Positions 29,411-38,037 of a DNA stretch of 64,000 nt are shown here, one piece after another (position 1 is the first letter of the stretch; the number at the start of each line of letters is the position of its first letter). The notes beneath the pieces were generated by a model. It was not told the origin of the DNA and ran no database searches. It saw nothing but the letters and a program-made list of their open reading frames with translations. A program made the translations under genes and the position numbers. Source of the stretch: Betaproteobacteria bacterium (GTDB lineage Bacteria; Pseudomonadota; Gammaproteobacteria; Burkholderiales; Rhodocyclaceae); contig JAHRYN010000003.1 of the NCBI GenBank assembly GCA_020621405.1, forward strand, positions 1 through 64,000, written 5' to 3'.

Positions 29411-30121
29411 ATGAAAGCCAATCAACAAGGTTTCACGCTGGTCGAAATCGCCATCGTGCTGGTCATTATCGGTCTGCTTCTGGGCGGCGTGCTCAAGGGT
29501 CAGGAATTGATCAACAGCGCCAAGGCAAAAAGCTTGGTCAATGACTTCCGCACGATATCGACCGCCATCTACGCCTATCAGGATCGTTTCCGCTTCATGC
29601 CGGGCGACGATCCGGCTGCCAGCCAGCACGTCGGCGGCGAACTCGCCAGCACGCCGTCAGGCGATCCGCACGGCAACGGCCGTATCGGCGGCACCTGGAA
29701 TTCCTCGACCACAACCGACGAGTCCTTCCTCGTGTGGCAACACCTGCGCCTGGCCAACCTGCTGACCGGCACGACCAGTACCAGCGACACCGCCAACTAC
29801 TTCCCGCGCAATGCCGACAACGGCCGCATCGGCATCACCGGCACGGAACCCATCCTGCCCGCCACCAGCGCCAGCGGAACCTCTACAGGTTCCGAGGCGC
29901 TGCACATGACCGGCGCCTTCTTCCTCTGTTCCGACGGCATTTCCGCCCGACTGGCGCGTCAGGTCGACTCCACCATGGACGACGGCAACACGCAGACCGG
30001 CAATGTACGCGCGATGCAGCAGGTCGATGGCCAAGGCGCCGCAACCGGTACCGCAACCAACATCACGGCCCAGGTCGAGGCCGGCGCGTCGTCCCTCTAC
30101 ACGGTCTGCGTCGCGTTCTGA
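29411..30121 (+). CDS. Type IV pilin/pseudopilin-like protein
   Basis: 236 residues. The short leader MKANQQG precedes the prepilin peptidase site (G7 before FTLVE, with Glu at +5) and the hydrophobic helix IAIVLVIIGLLLGGVLKGQE. The globular part is Gly/Thr/Ser-rich with two cysteines (LCSDG, TVCVAF) that could form the C-terminal loop. It stands alone, without assembly genes nearby. PilD-type processing and export by a type IV pilus or type II secretion machine elsewhere is expected. Whether it is a major pilin or a minor pseudopilin is not clear. Confidence 0.85.
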   Translation: MKANQQGFTLVEIAIVLVIIGLLLGGVLKGQELINSAKAKSLVNDFRTISTAIYAYQDRFRFMPGDDPAASQHVGGELASTPSGDPHGNGRIGGTWNSSTTTDESFLVWQHLRLANLLTGTTSTSDTANYFPRNADNGRIGITGTEPILPATSASGTSTGSEALHMTGAFFLCSDGISARLARQVDSTMDDGNTQTGNVRAMQQVDGQGAATGTATNITAQVEAGASSLYTVCVAF

Positions 30122-30153
30122 TTCCCGCCGGGGCTGGCCTGCAGCCCGCCCCG

Positions 30154-32163
30154 TCACGCGCCCTTCAGCAGTCTCGACTCGGCCCGCACCAGCTCGGCCG
30201 GTGCCCCCAGCAGCACCACCACGTCACCGCTCTCGAACGCCAGTTCCGAACTCGGTTCGAGGGCACGTATGCCGCGTCGCCGGATCGCACTGACCTCGAC
30301 CCGGATGTCCTCGAAATGGAATTCGCCGATATGGTGGCCGATGGCCCACGCACCGGGCGCGAGCGACACCGAGTGCAGGCGGGCCTGATTCAGTTCCGAC
30401 ACCGCCTCTTCGACCAGATGCTCGGCACCCCGGTACAGGCCGCGCAGCAGATGGTAGCGGTCGCCGCGCAGCTGACGGACGCGCTTGAGCACCCGGTTCA
30501 GCGGCATGCCCAGCAGCACCAGCGCATGCGTGGCCAGCATCAGTGACGATTCGAGCGATTCGGCGACCACCTCGGTCGCGCCGGCAGCCGACAGCTTGTC
30601 GTGATCGCGCTCGTCGAAGGTGCGCACCACCACCGGAATGTCCGGTCGCAATTCGTGCGCCAGATCGATCACCCGCAGCGCGGCGTCGGTATCGACGAAG
30701 GTGACCACCACGATGGACGCGCGCGAGATGCCGGCAGCTATCAGGGTCTCGCGCTTGCGTGCGTCACCGAACACCACGGTTTCGCCGGCCGCCGCAGCTT
30801 CGCGCACGCGCTCCGGATCGAGGTCGAGCGCGATGAAGGCGATGTGCTCGGTTTCCAGGAAGCGGCCCAGGTACTGCCCGTTTCGACCGTAGCCGCAGAC
30901 CAGTGCGTGACCGTCGGTGGCCAGCGACTGCGCCGCGATCGAGGTCAGCTGCATCGACCGCAGCAGCCACTCGGACGGCACCAGCCTCAGCACGATGCGG
31001 TCGGCGTAGTGCGCCAGGATGGGCGCCATAAGTAACGTCAGCAGCAGCGCGGCCAGCACGATCTGCTGGATGTCGTCGGGAATCACGTTGGACGAATCGG
31101 CCAGCGCCATCAGCACGAAGCCGAATTCGCCGCCGGCACACAGCCACAGGCCGACGCGCAACGCATTGCCCGGCGATGAACCGAACAGGCGCGATGCGCT
31201 GGCGACCACAACGAACTTGCCGACCAGTATGAACAGCACAGTGAGCAGCACGTACAGCAGCTGGGACAGGACGAGCGCCAGATCCAGCCGCATGCCGACG
31301 GTGACGAAGAACAGCCCGAGCAGCACGTCGCGGAAGGGCTTGATGTCCTCTTCCACCTGATAGCGGTACTGGGTTTCCGAAATCAGCATGCCAGCCAGGA
31401 AGGCACCGAGCGCCAGCGACAGCCCGGCCAGCTCGGTGGCGAACGCCATGCCTAGCGTCACCAGCAGCACGTTGAGCATGAACAGCTCCGACGACTTGCG
31501 CCGCGCCACCACGTAGAACCAGCGCTTCATCAGGCGCGGCCCGAGATAGAGGATGAGGGTCAGTGCCACGGCCGCCTTCACGCCAGCGTACAGCAGCACC
31601 TCGACGCTTTCCTCGGTACCCAGCGCCAGCACCGGAATGACGACCAGGAAGGGAACGACCGCGAGATCCTGGAACAGCAGCACGCCGACCACTTGGCGGC
31701 CGTGCGCGGAATCGAGTTCCAGCCGTTCGACCAGCAGCTTGACCAGCACCGCTGTCGATGACATCGCGACGGCACCACCGACCGCGATCGCCCCCTTCAG
31801 TGTCAGGCCGAACAGAGAGGCGAAGCAGATGACGCCGAATACGGTCAGCGCGACCTGCGCGGCACCCAGTCCGAACACCAGGCGTTTCATCGAGAACAGC
31901 TTGGGCAGAGAAAACTCCAGCCCGATCGAGAACATCAGGAAGACGATGCCGTACTCGGCGAACTGGCGCGCGATCTTGGTGTCAGGGATGAAGGCCAGCG
32001 CGTGCGGTCCTGCCAGCGCTCCGACCAGCAGATAACCGAGGATGGGCGGCAGGCCAACGCTGCGAAAGAAGCCGACGACCAGCACCGCGGCCGTGAGCAG
32101 CAACAGAACCAGCTCGAGTGCGGACATGTGGGCGGAGAGCGGCGATACGGCCATCGTCTGCAT
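30154..32163 (-). CDS. CPA2-family K+/H+ antiporter with RCK domains (KefB/C-like)
   Basis: 669 residues. A transporter domain of 12-13 membrane helices fills about residues 13-385 (VGLPPILGYLLVGALAGPHA, MFSIGLEFSLPKL, VLLFQDLAVVPFLVVIPVL). A cytosolic TrkA-N/RCK domain begins at about 408 (LVCGYGRNGQYLGRFLE) and a TrkA-C domain ends the protein (SGDVVVLLGAPAELV). It should couple export of K+ or Na+ to proton entry under nucleotide or thiol control. No KefF/KefG partner is adjacent. It is divergent from kdsD. Confidence 0.92.
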   Translation of the reverse strand: MQTMAVSPLSAHMSALELVLLLLTAAVLVVGFFRSVGLPPILGYLLVGALAGPHALAFIPDTKIARQFAEYGIVFLMFSIGLEFSLPKLFSMKRLVFGLGAAQVALTVFGVICFASLFGLTLKGAIAVGGAVAMSSTAVLVKLLVERLELDSAHGRQVVGVLLFQDLAVVPFLVVIPVLALGTEESVEVLLYAGVKAAVALTLILYLGPRLMKRWFYVVARRKSSELFMLNVLLVTLGMAFATELAGLSLALGAFLAGMLISETQYRYQVEEDIKPFRDVLLGLFFVTVGMRLDLALVLSQLLYVLLTVLFILVGKFVVVASASRLFGSSPGNALRVGLWLCAGGEFGFVLMALADSSNVIPDDIQQIVLAALLLTLLMAPILAHYADRIVLRLVPSEWLLRSMQLTSIAAQSLATDGHALVCGYGRNGQYLGRFLETEHIAFIALDLDPERVREAAAAGETVVFGDARKRETLIAAGISRASIVVVTFVDTDAALRVIDLAHELRPDIPVVVRTFDERDHDKLSAAGATEVVAESLESSLMLATHALVLLGMPLNRVLKRVRQLRGDRYHLLRGLYRGAEHLVEEAVSELNQARLHSVSLAPGAWAIGHHIGEFHFEDIRVEVSAIRRRGIRALEPSSELAFESGDVVVLLGAPAELVRAESRLLKGA

Positions 32164-32188
32164 GGCCGGCCGCCTGTCGTGAGCAGGT

Positions 32189-32197
32189 TGTTATAAT
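32189..32197 (+). promoter_or_regulatory. Extended -10 promoter of the kdsD-lptA operon
   Basis: TGTTATAAT is a perfect -10 hexamer (32192-32197) preceded by the TG of an extended -10 element. No good -35 is visible 16-18 bases upstream, as is normal for extended -10 promoters. Predicted start near 32204, in front of both candidate kdsD starts. Confidence 0.55.
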
Positions 32198-32275
32198 CCG
32201 CGCCGATCATAACCGATCCACCCGAACGCCCGTATGACCGGCACGCTCCGGCAACCAGGGCAGACCCGCCAGCGC

Positions 32276-33265
32276 ATGACACAGATCCACGCCCCCGCCA
32301 CCGACGACATCCTCAACACCGCCCGCCGGGTTCTCGACATCGAAGCGCGCGCGCTCGACGCCCTGGCCGGACGGCTCGGCGCCGAATTCGAACGCGCCGT
32401 CCGGCTCGTGCTGGACAGCCGGGGACGCGTGATCGTCTGCGGCCTCGGCAAGTCCGGGCACATCGCTCGCAAGATCGCGGCCACCATGGCCAGCACCGGC
32501 ACCCCCGCCTATTTCGTCCATGCAGCCGAAGCACTGCATGGCGATCTGGGCATGATCCACCGTGACGACGTGCTGATCGCGCTGTCCAATTCCGGCGAAA
32601 CCGCCGAACTGCTGGCCGTCGTGCCGCTGGTCCGCCGCCAGGGCGGACGCACCATCGCGATGACCGGCAATCCGCAATCCACGCTGGCCACGCTGGCCGA
32701 CGTCCATCTGGACGCTGGCGTCGCTATGGAAGCCTGTCCGCTGAACCTCGCGCCGACCGCCAGCACCACCTGCGCGCTCGCGCTCGGTGACGCGCTGGCG
32801 GTGGCACTGCTCGACGCGCGCGGCTTCCGTGAGGACGACTTTGCGCGCAGCCACCCGGGCGGCGCACTCGGCCGCCGTCTGCTCACCCACGTTCGCGACG
32901 TGATGCGGCCACGCGACTCGGTGCCCACGGTCGGCATCGGCGCCACGGTGACCGAAGCGCTGCTGCAGGTGACCCGCGGCGGCATGGGCATGACCGTGGT
33001 GCTCGACGACGCCGGCGCTGTTGCCGGCGTGTTCACCGACGGCGACCTGCGCCGGGCGATCGACCGCCTCGGCGACGTGCGCACCGTGCCGGTGGCCGAC
33101 GTGATGAGCCGCCATCCGCGCTCGATCAGCGATGGTCGGCTGGCGGCGGAAGCGGCCGAAAAAATGGAAAGCAAGCGCGTGAGCCAGTTGCTGGTGATCG
33201 ACGAAACCGGCGCGCTGGCGGGCGCGCTGACCATGCACGACCTGATGCTGGCCAAGGTGATATGA
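32276..33265 (+). CDS. kdsD: D-arabinose 5-phosphate isomerase KdsD
   Basis: Interconverts ribulose 5-phosphate and arabinose 5-phosphate, the first step toward KDO of lipopolysaccharide. A SIS domain (VIVCGLGKSGHIARKIAATM, ALSNSGETAEL) is followed by two CBS domains (DVMRPRDSVPTV and DVMSRHPRSI onward). HPGGALGRRLL is the family block between them. ATG 32276 gives 329 residues, close to E. coli KdsD (328); an in-frame ATG at 32234 adds 14 residues and cannot be excluded. First gene of an operon; its stop overlaps kdsC as ATGA. Confidence 0.95.
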   Translation: MTQIHAPATDDILNTARRVLDIEARALDALAGRLGAEFERAVRLVLDSRGRVIVCGLGKSGHIARKIAATMASTGTPAYFVHAAEALHGDLGMIHRDDVLIALSNSGETAELLAVVPLVRRQGGRTIAMTGNPQSTLATLADVHLDAGVAMEACPLNLAPTASTTCALALGDALAVALLDARGFREDDFARSHPGGALGRRLLTHVRDVMRPRDSVPTVGIGATVTEALLQVTRGGMGMTVVLDDAGAVAGVFTDGDLRRAIDRLGDVRTVPVADVMSRHPRSISDGRLAAEAAEKMESKRVSQLLVIDETGALAGALTMHDLMLAKVI

Positions 33266-33792
33266 GCGAAATCAATGTGCGGGATGCCGCACGCAATGTC
33301 CGGTTGATGGGTTTCGACGTCGATGGCGTGATGACCGACGGCACCATCTGGTTCGGCCCGGACGGCGACATGATGAAGGGCTTCAACACGCTGGACGGAC
33401 ATGGCCTGAAAATGCTGGCCGGCGCCGGCGTCGAGGTCATCATCATTTCCGGTCGCTCGTCGGCGGCAGTCCAGCATCGCGCGCGCAACCTCGGCATCAC
33501 CACTGCCCTGCTCGGCGTCGAGAACAAGCGGGACGCCATGCGCGAGGTTGCGGCGGAACGCGGACTCGAACTGAGACAGTGCGGCTATATGGGCGACGAC
33601 ATCGTGGACCTGCCGGTGCTGCGTGCCTGCGGCTTCTCGGCCGCACCGGCCAATGCCCATTTCTTCGTGCGCCAGCACGTGGCCTGGGTCGGCGAGGCGG
33701 ACGGCGGACGCGGTGCGGTGCGCGAAGTGTGCGAGTTCCTGCTCGACGCGCGCGGCGCACTCGACGCGATGCTGCAGGACTGCCTGCGTTGA
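33262..33792 (+). CDS. kdsC: KDO 8-phosphate phosphatase KdsC
   Basis: 176 residues of the C0 HAD phosphatase type, which works as a tetramer without a cap. Motif I is GFDVDGVMTDG (nucleophile Asp), motif II ISGRSS, with motif III/IV in YMGDDIVDLPVL. It releases phosphate from KDO 8-phosphate. It starts inside the kdsD stop, and its own stop overlaps the lptC start (TTGA), so the operon is read as one translated unit. Confidence 0.96.
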   Translation: MSEINVRDAARNVRLMGFDVDGVMTDGTIWFGPDGDMMKGFNTLDGHGLKMLAGAGVEVIIISGRSSAAVQHRARNLGITTALLGVENKRDAMREVAAERGLELRQCGYMGDDIVDLPVLRACGFSAAPANAHFFVRQHVAWVGEADGGRGAVREVCEFLLDARGALDAMLQDCLR

Positions 33793-34364
33793 ACCGATGG
33801 CTGCATCAGGCGCTGCCGCTGCTCATCCTGATCGCGCTGGCCGGTCTGACGATCTGGCTGGAACGCACCACCAGCATCGAAGACAAGCCGTCCAGCGGCA
33901 AACTCCGGCACGATCCGGACGTGATCATCGACAACTTCACGCTGCATCGCTTCGACCTGACTGGCTTGGAGCAGCACACGCTCACTGCATCGCAGGCACG
34001 CCACTTTCCGGACAACGATTCGACCGAAATGGATGCCCCAAAACTGCTGTACACCGGCAAACTGTCGCCCACGCACATCACGGCCGATCACGCGACCGTG
34101 ACGAAGGACAGCAAGCAGGTCATCCTGCGCGACAATGTGCATGTACTGCGCGAAGCGACGCACGAAAAGGCGGAAATGACCTTGTCGACGGCTTCCCTGA
34201 CGGTCTATCCGGATGACGAACTGGCGGTCACCGACCAGCCGGTGCGCCTGACGCAGGGCGCCTCGGTCGCTACCGGCGTCGGTCTCGTCGCCGACCGCAG
34301 CAAGGAACTGTACGTACTCGAATCGCGCGTCAAAGCCACCATAGAAAGAAACAGCCGCCCATGA
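33789..34364 (+). CDS. lptC: LPS export protein LptC
   Basis: 191 residues. One N-terminal inner-membrane anchor (LPLLILIALAGLTIWL) and a periplasmic beta-jellyroll (DVIIDNFTLHRFDLTGLEQH, YTGKLSPTHITADHATVTKD) that passes LPS from LptBFG to LptA. The only plausible start is TTG 33789, overlapping the kdsC stop; no in-frame ATG occurs before residue 80. The stop overlaps the lptA ATG. Confidence 0.9.
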   Translation: MNRWLHQALPLLILIALAGLTIWLERTTSIEDKPSSGKLRHDPDVIIDNFTLHRFDLTGLEQHTLTASQARHFPDNDSTEMDAPKLLYTGKLSPTHITADHATVTKDSKQVILRDNVHVLREATHEKAEMTLSTASLTVYPDDELAVTDQPVRLTQGASVATGVGLVADRSKELYVLESRVKATIERNSRP

Positions 34365-34966
34365 GATCGCGCCAGATAACGGTCAGCCTGACCGCCCTTA
34401 CCCTGCTGCTGGCTGCCGGCCTGCCCGCCACCGCATTCGCCGAGAAAGCCGACCGCGACAAGCCGGTCAATCTGGAAGCCGACAAGGTGACGGTGGATGA
34501 CCGCACCAAGACGCACACCTTCGAAGGCAATGTCGTGTTCACGCGCGGCACGCTGACGATCAAGGCCGCCAAGGTCGTGGTCACGCAGGATGCCAGCGGC
34601 TACCAGAAGGGTGTCGCCATCAGCGGCGAGGGTGGCCTCGCGCGCTTCCGCCAGAAGCGCGAAGGCAAGGATGTCTGGATGGAAGGCGAGGCGGAACGCA
34701 TCGAGCACGATGCGAAGACCGAGATCACCCGCTTCTTCAGCCGCGCCTATGTCAAGAACGGCGGCGACGAAGTACGCGGCCAGTACATCCAGTACGACTC
34801 GCTGAGCGAGAACTACACGGTCACCAACTCGGCCGACGCAAAGACCGTCCCGTCCGGCGGCGACCAGTCGAAGCGCGTGCGCGCCATCATCCAGCCCAAG
34901 CACAGTCCGGATGCAGCACCGGGCGCGCCAGCGGAAACCGCGGCGCCGGCTGCACCGAAGCCTTAA
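34361..34966 (+). CDS. lptA: LPS periplasmic bridge protein LptA
   Basis: 201 residues with a signal peptide ending at ATAFA (about residue 27). The OstA/LptA jellyroll follows: NLEADKVTVDDRTKTHTFEG, GTLTIKAAKVVV and EVRGQYIQYDS. LptA monomers stack into the bridge that carries LPS to LptDE. The tail is Pro/Ala-rich. In most proteobacteria lptB and rpoN follow; here the next gene is an unrelated synthetase on the other strand, so the operon ends at lptA. Confidence 0.95.
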   Translation: MRSRQITVSLTALTLLLAAGLPATAFAEKADRDKPVNLEADKVTVDDRTKTHTFEGNVVFTRGTLTIKAAKVVVTQDASGYQKGVAISGEGGLARFRQKREGKDVWMEGEAERIEHDAKTEITRFFSRAYVKNGGDEVRGQYIQYDSLSENYTVTNSADAKTVPSGGDQSKRVRAIIQPKHSPDAAPGAPAETAAPAAPKP

Positions 34967-34987
34967 TCCGGGGTCGACATTCCGGCC

Positions 34988-35009
34988 GCAGCGCCCTCGC
35001 GGGCGCTGC
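34988..35009. repeat. GC-rich hairpin between lptA and the converging synthetase gene
   Basis: Perfect 9-bp inverted repeat (gcagcgccc / gggcgctgc) with a 4-base loop, midway between two converging genes. It has no T-run on either strand, so termination is possible but not shown. Confidence 0.4.
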
Positions 35010-35011
35010 AC

Positions 35012-36547
35012 TCAGCCGGCGAACAGTTGCCGGTGCTGGTCCCGCAACAGGTTCTTCTGCACCTTGCCCATGGTGTTGCGCGGCAGTTCGGTCACGATGA
35101 ACATCTGCTTGGGCACCTTGAAGTTGGCGATCAGCGCCTTGAGCCGGGCCGTCATCGCGACTGCGTCAAGCTCGACGTCCGGCTTGCCGACTACGATGGC
35201 CACCACGGCCTCTCCGAAATCCGGGTGCGGCACGCCCACCACCGCCGATTCCGCCACCCCGGGCATTTCGTTGATCACGCTCTCGATCTCGGCCGGATAC
35301 ACGTTGTAGCCGCCGCTGATGATGAGGTCCTTGCTGCGGCCGACGATGGTCACATAGCCGTCCTCATCGATCGTGCCGACGTCGCCGGTCATGAACCAAC
35401 CATCGGCGGTGAACTCGGCAGCGGTCTTCTCCGGCATCCGCCAGTAACCCTTGAACACGTTCGGGCCGGTGACCTCGATGCCGCCGATCTCGCCAGCCGG
35501 CAGCGCACGCCCTTGGTCGTCGCGCACGCGCACGCCGACGCCGGGCAGCGCCGGCCCGACCGTGCCGCCGCGGCGTGCGCTCTCCGGGCGATAGGGGTTG
35601 GACGTGAGCATCGCGGTTTCGCTCATGCCGTAGCGCTCGAGGATGGTATGGCCGGAGCGCTTCCTGAAATCCCTGAAGGTCTCGATCAGCAGCGGTGCGG
35701 AGCCACTGATGAACAGGCGCATGTTGCGGCAGGCCTTGCGCTTGAATTCCGGCTCAGCCAGCAGGCGCACGTACAGCGTGGGCACGCCCATGAAGACGGT
35801 GGCTTCGGGCAGGCGCGCCAGCACCGCACGCGGTTCGAAACGGCTGAACCAGATCATCCTGCTGCCGTTGAGCAGCGCACCGTGCGAGGCGACGAACAGG
35901 CCGTGCACATGAAATATCGGCAGCGCGTGCAGCAGCACGTCGCCCGGTACCCAGCCCCAGAAATCCTTCAGCACCTGCGCGTTGGACAGCAGGTTGCCAT
36001 GCGTCAGCATGGCGCCCTTGCTGCGACCGGTGGTGCCGCTGGTGTACAGGATGGCGGCCAGATCGTCCGCCGCACGCAGCGCCGGTTCATGCACGTCGCT
36101 TTCGAGCGCGGCCAGTTCGAGCAGCGTGCCGGTGCGGTCGTCGTCCAGCGTGAACACATGGCGTGTGCCGGCCTCGCGCGCGACCTGACCGACCCAGCCG
36201 GCATTCCTGCTGCTGCACACCACGACGGCCGGTTCGGCGTTGCCGACGAAGTAGGCGATCTCACCGGCCTGATAGGCGGTGTTCAGCGGCAGATAGACAT
36301 GTCCGGCGCGCAGCACCGCCAGATAGAGCATCAGCGCTTCGACGCTCTTTTCGGTCTGCACCGCGATGCGGCTTTCCGGCGGCAGACCGAGCGAATCGAT
36401 CAGGTTGGCCAGCATGGCCGTGCCGCGCTCCAGATCGCGCCAGCTGTAGTGCAGCGGCACGGGCGTGTCGGCGGTTTCTATGGCAATCGCATCCAGATCG
36501 GACGCAAAGGCGGCGCGCAGCGCGCAGAAGAGGTTTTCCTGCTTCAT
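35012..36547 (-). CDS. MatB-like malonyl-CoA synthetase / acyl-CoA ligase
   Basis: 511-residue AMP-forming ligase. AMP-binding motif ILYTSGTTGRSKGAMLTHGN, ERYGMSETAMLTSNPY, GYWRMPEKTAAEF, MTGDVGTIDEDGYVTIVGR and the C-terminal lysine motif PRNTMGKVQK are all present. The YGMSET-TSNPY wording and length resemble malonyl-CoA synthetase MatB more than long-chain ligases; substrate is inferred. No malonate decarboxylase or transporter is next to it. Start at ATG 36547 (MKQENLF); a longer upstream frame is Arg-rich and unlikely. Confidence 0.82.
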   Translation of the reverse strand: MKQENLFCALRAAFASDLDAIAIETADTPVPLHYSWRDLERGTAMLANLIDSLGLPPESRIAVQTEKSVEALMLYLAVLRAGHVYLPLNTAYQAGEIAYFVGNAEPAVVVCSSRNAGWVGQVAREAGTRHVFTLDDDRTGTLLELAALESDVHEPALRAADDLAAILYTSGTTGRSKGAMLTHGNLLSNAQVLKDFWGWVPGDVLLHALPIFHVHGLFVASHGALLNGSRMIWFSRFEPRAVLARLPEATVFMGVPTLYVRLLAEPEFKRKACRNMRLFISGSAPLLIETFRDFRKRSGHTILERYGMSETAMLTSNPYRPESARRGGTVGPALPGVGVRVRDDQGRALPAGEIGGIEVTGPNVFKGYWRMPEKTAAEFTADGWFMTGDVGTIDEDGYVTIVGRSKDLIISGGYNVYPAEIESVINEMPGVAESAVVGVPHPDFGEAVVAIVVGKPDVELDAVAMTARLKALIANFKVPKQMFIVTELPRNTMGKVQKNLLRDQHRQLFAG

Positions 36548-36860
36548 GTCAGTCCAGTCGTATGCCCGATTCCTGCGGCCGGATGCCGCATCGCGACGAG
36601 CCGCACCGGCAGCCCGGAACGGTCGAGCAGCGCGCGAGCGGACCGGTGCATGGGACGGCGCCGGCCTGTGCCGGTCGGTCAAGGTGATTCATGGAGGGTG
36701 TGATCGTGTCGGAGGCGGATGGCGTATCCCGTTGCTCGCGCCGGAGTATCGCCGCCCGCCGGAGGCGCAGTCAATCCGTGTGGCAGGTCACCGACCTGCC
36801 TGGAAGCAAGCCGCATCCGGCCGTTCAGGCCGCGCGGCTCCGCTTCGCGTCGGCCTGCGG
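36548..36860. other. 313-base intergenic stretch
   Basis: Lies between the ankyrin gene and the synthetase gene, both on the minus strand. It holds the perfect hairpin at 36782-36800 and GC-rich sequence with no convincing gene or promoter. Confidence 0.5.
36782..36800. repeat. Perfect hairpin downstream of the ankyrin gene
   Basis: Inverted repeat ggcaggtc-acc-gacctgcc, 8 bp with a 3-base loop, 60 bases past the ankyrin stop. It lacks a T-run, so it may be a weak terminator or RNA-stability element. Confidence 0.35.
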
Positions 36861-37952
36861 TCAGGGCGCCGACTGCTGACGAATCTTCTCCACCTCGGCC
36901 CTGAAGCGGCGACGCAGCTCGTCGGTCGGCTGGCCGGCCGCCTGCGCCGCCTGCAGCGCACGCAGGATGTCGGCAGCCCCTGCTTCGGTCGACAGCGTCT
37001 GTATCGCCGGCGTCGCATTGCCGCTCATCAGCTCGGCGCGCTCCGCCCCCGGCTTGCCCCGCTTCGCGGAAATCACCAGTGCGGACGGCGCAGCCTTGAC
37101 GGTCTGCCTGACAGCCGCCTTGCGGTGCGCCTCGACCGCCGCCATGAACTGCCGGTGCAGGGCGTCGGCGGGCTTGCCCTGCGATTCGGCCTGGCGCAGC
37201 TTCTTCAGCAGGTCGGCCACATCGGGCGGTGCCGGAATCGACGCCTGCGGCGGCGCTACGGGTCTGGCTGCCGGCGCGGGCGGCGGCGCATCGACCGCAG
37301 CTTCGATCTCGTCCGGCGGCGCCACCATCTCGGCGATGCGCAGCCGGTTGTAGCGCAGCGCCCAGGCCAGCGCGTTCTCGCCGCGATCGGACACCGCACG
37401 CGTGCTGGCGCCGGCATCGACCAGCTTGCGCACGATGGCATCGTTGCCTTCGCGTACCGCCATCATCAGCGGCGTCGCGAGGTTGGGCGCGCGCGGATCG
37501 AGCTTCGCCCCGCGCGCGAGCAGCAGATCGACGATGCGCCGGTTGCCGGAAAAGGCGGCGTAATGCAGCGCTCCCCAGGTCTTGTCCGGCGGGTCGATGG
37601 ACGCACCGCGTTCGAGCAGCCATTCGACCGCCTTCTGGTGACCGCGCCAGGCCGCAAGCGTGATCGCCTGCTCACCGATGCGGCTGACGTAGTCGATGTT
37701 GGCGCCGCGCTCCAGGAATACCTGCATCAGCGGAATGTTGCCGTCCCAGGCGGCGATCATCAGTCCGCTGCCCATGGTGTCGGCCTCGAAGTCGGGCGGC
37801 AGGCCTTCGGCCAGCCAGCGGGTTGCCGCGCGGACGTCTCCCAGTTCCATGGCGCGGCCGAACTGCGCCGGATCCGGCAGTTCGGCACGGGCCTGGAAGG
37901 CGAGGCCGGACGCGCACAGCAGTGCAATAAACAGACGTGAAGCAGCTTTCAA
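36861..37952 (-). CDS. Exported ankyrin-repeat protein
   Basis: 363 residues from TTG 37952, which lies 9 bases after GAGG and yields a clean signal peptide (MKAASRLFIALLCASGLAFQARA). A GTG at 37988 is the longer alternative. Five or so ankyrin repeats follow (GSGLMIAAWDGNIPLMQVFL, GEQAITLAAWRGHQKAVEWL, WGALHYAAFSGNRRIVDLLL). After a Pro/Ala linker, the C-terminal part has two copies of a ~34-residue helical unit (VADLLKKLRQAESQGKPAD and AADILRALQAAQAAGQPTD). Ankyrin repeats mediate protein binding; the partner is unknown. Divergent from the TonB-like gene. Confidence 0.82.
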   Translation of the reverse strand: MKAASRLFIALLCASGLAFQARAELPDPAQFGRAMELGDVRAATRWLAEGLPPDFEADTMGSGLMIAAWDGNIPLMQVFLERGANIDYVSRIGEQAITLAAWRGHQKAVEWLLERGASIDPPDKTWGALHYAAFSGNRRIVDLLLARGAKLDPRAPNLATPLMMAVREGNDAIVRKLVDAGASTRAVSDRGENALAWALRYNRLRIAEMVAPPDEIEAAVDAPPPAPAARPVAPPQASIPAPPDVADLLKKLRQAESQGKPADALHRQFMAAVEAHRKAAVRQTVKAAPSALVISAKRGKPGAERAELMSGNATPAIQTLSTEAGAADILRALQAAQAAGQPTDELRRRFRAEVEKIRQQSAP

Positions 37953-38037
37953 GACATCGATCCTCGTGAGCCCGACACGGCCGGACACCGCATCTGGGGC
38001 AAAATAGGTCGCCAGTCTACCGATCCTGCCCGCCGGT

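Noticed and set aside
33579-33788. Longer LptC beginning inside kdsC
   Set aside because: That part is Arg-rich read-through of the kdsC codons; the membrane anchor begins right after TTG 33789.
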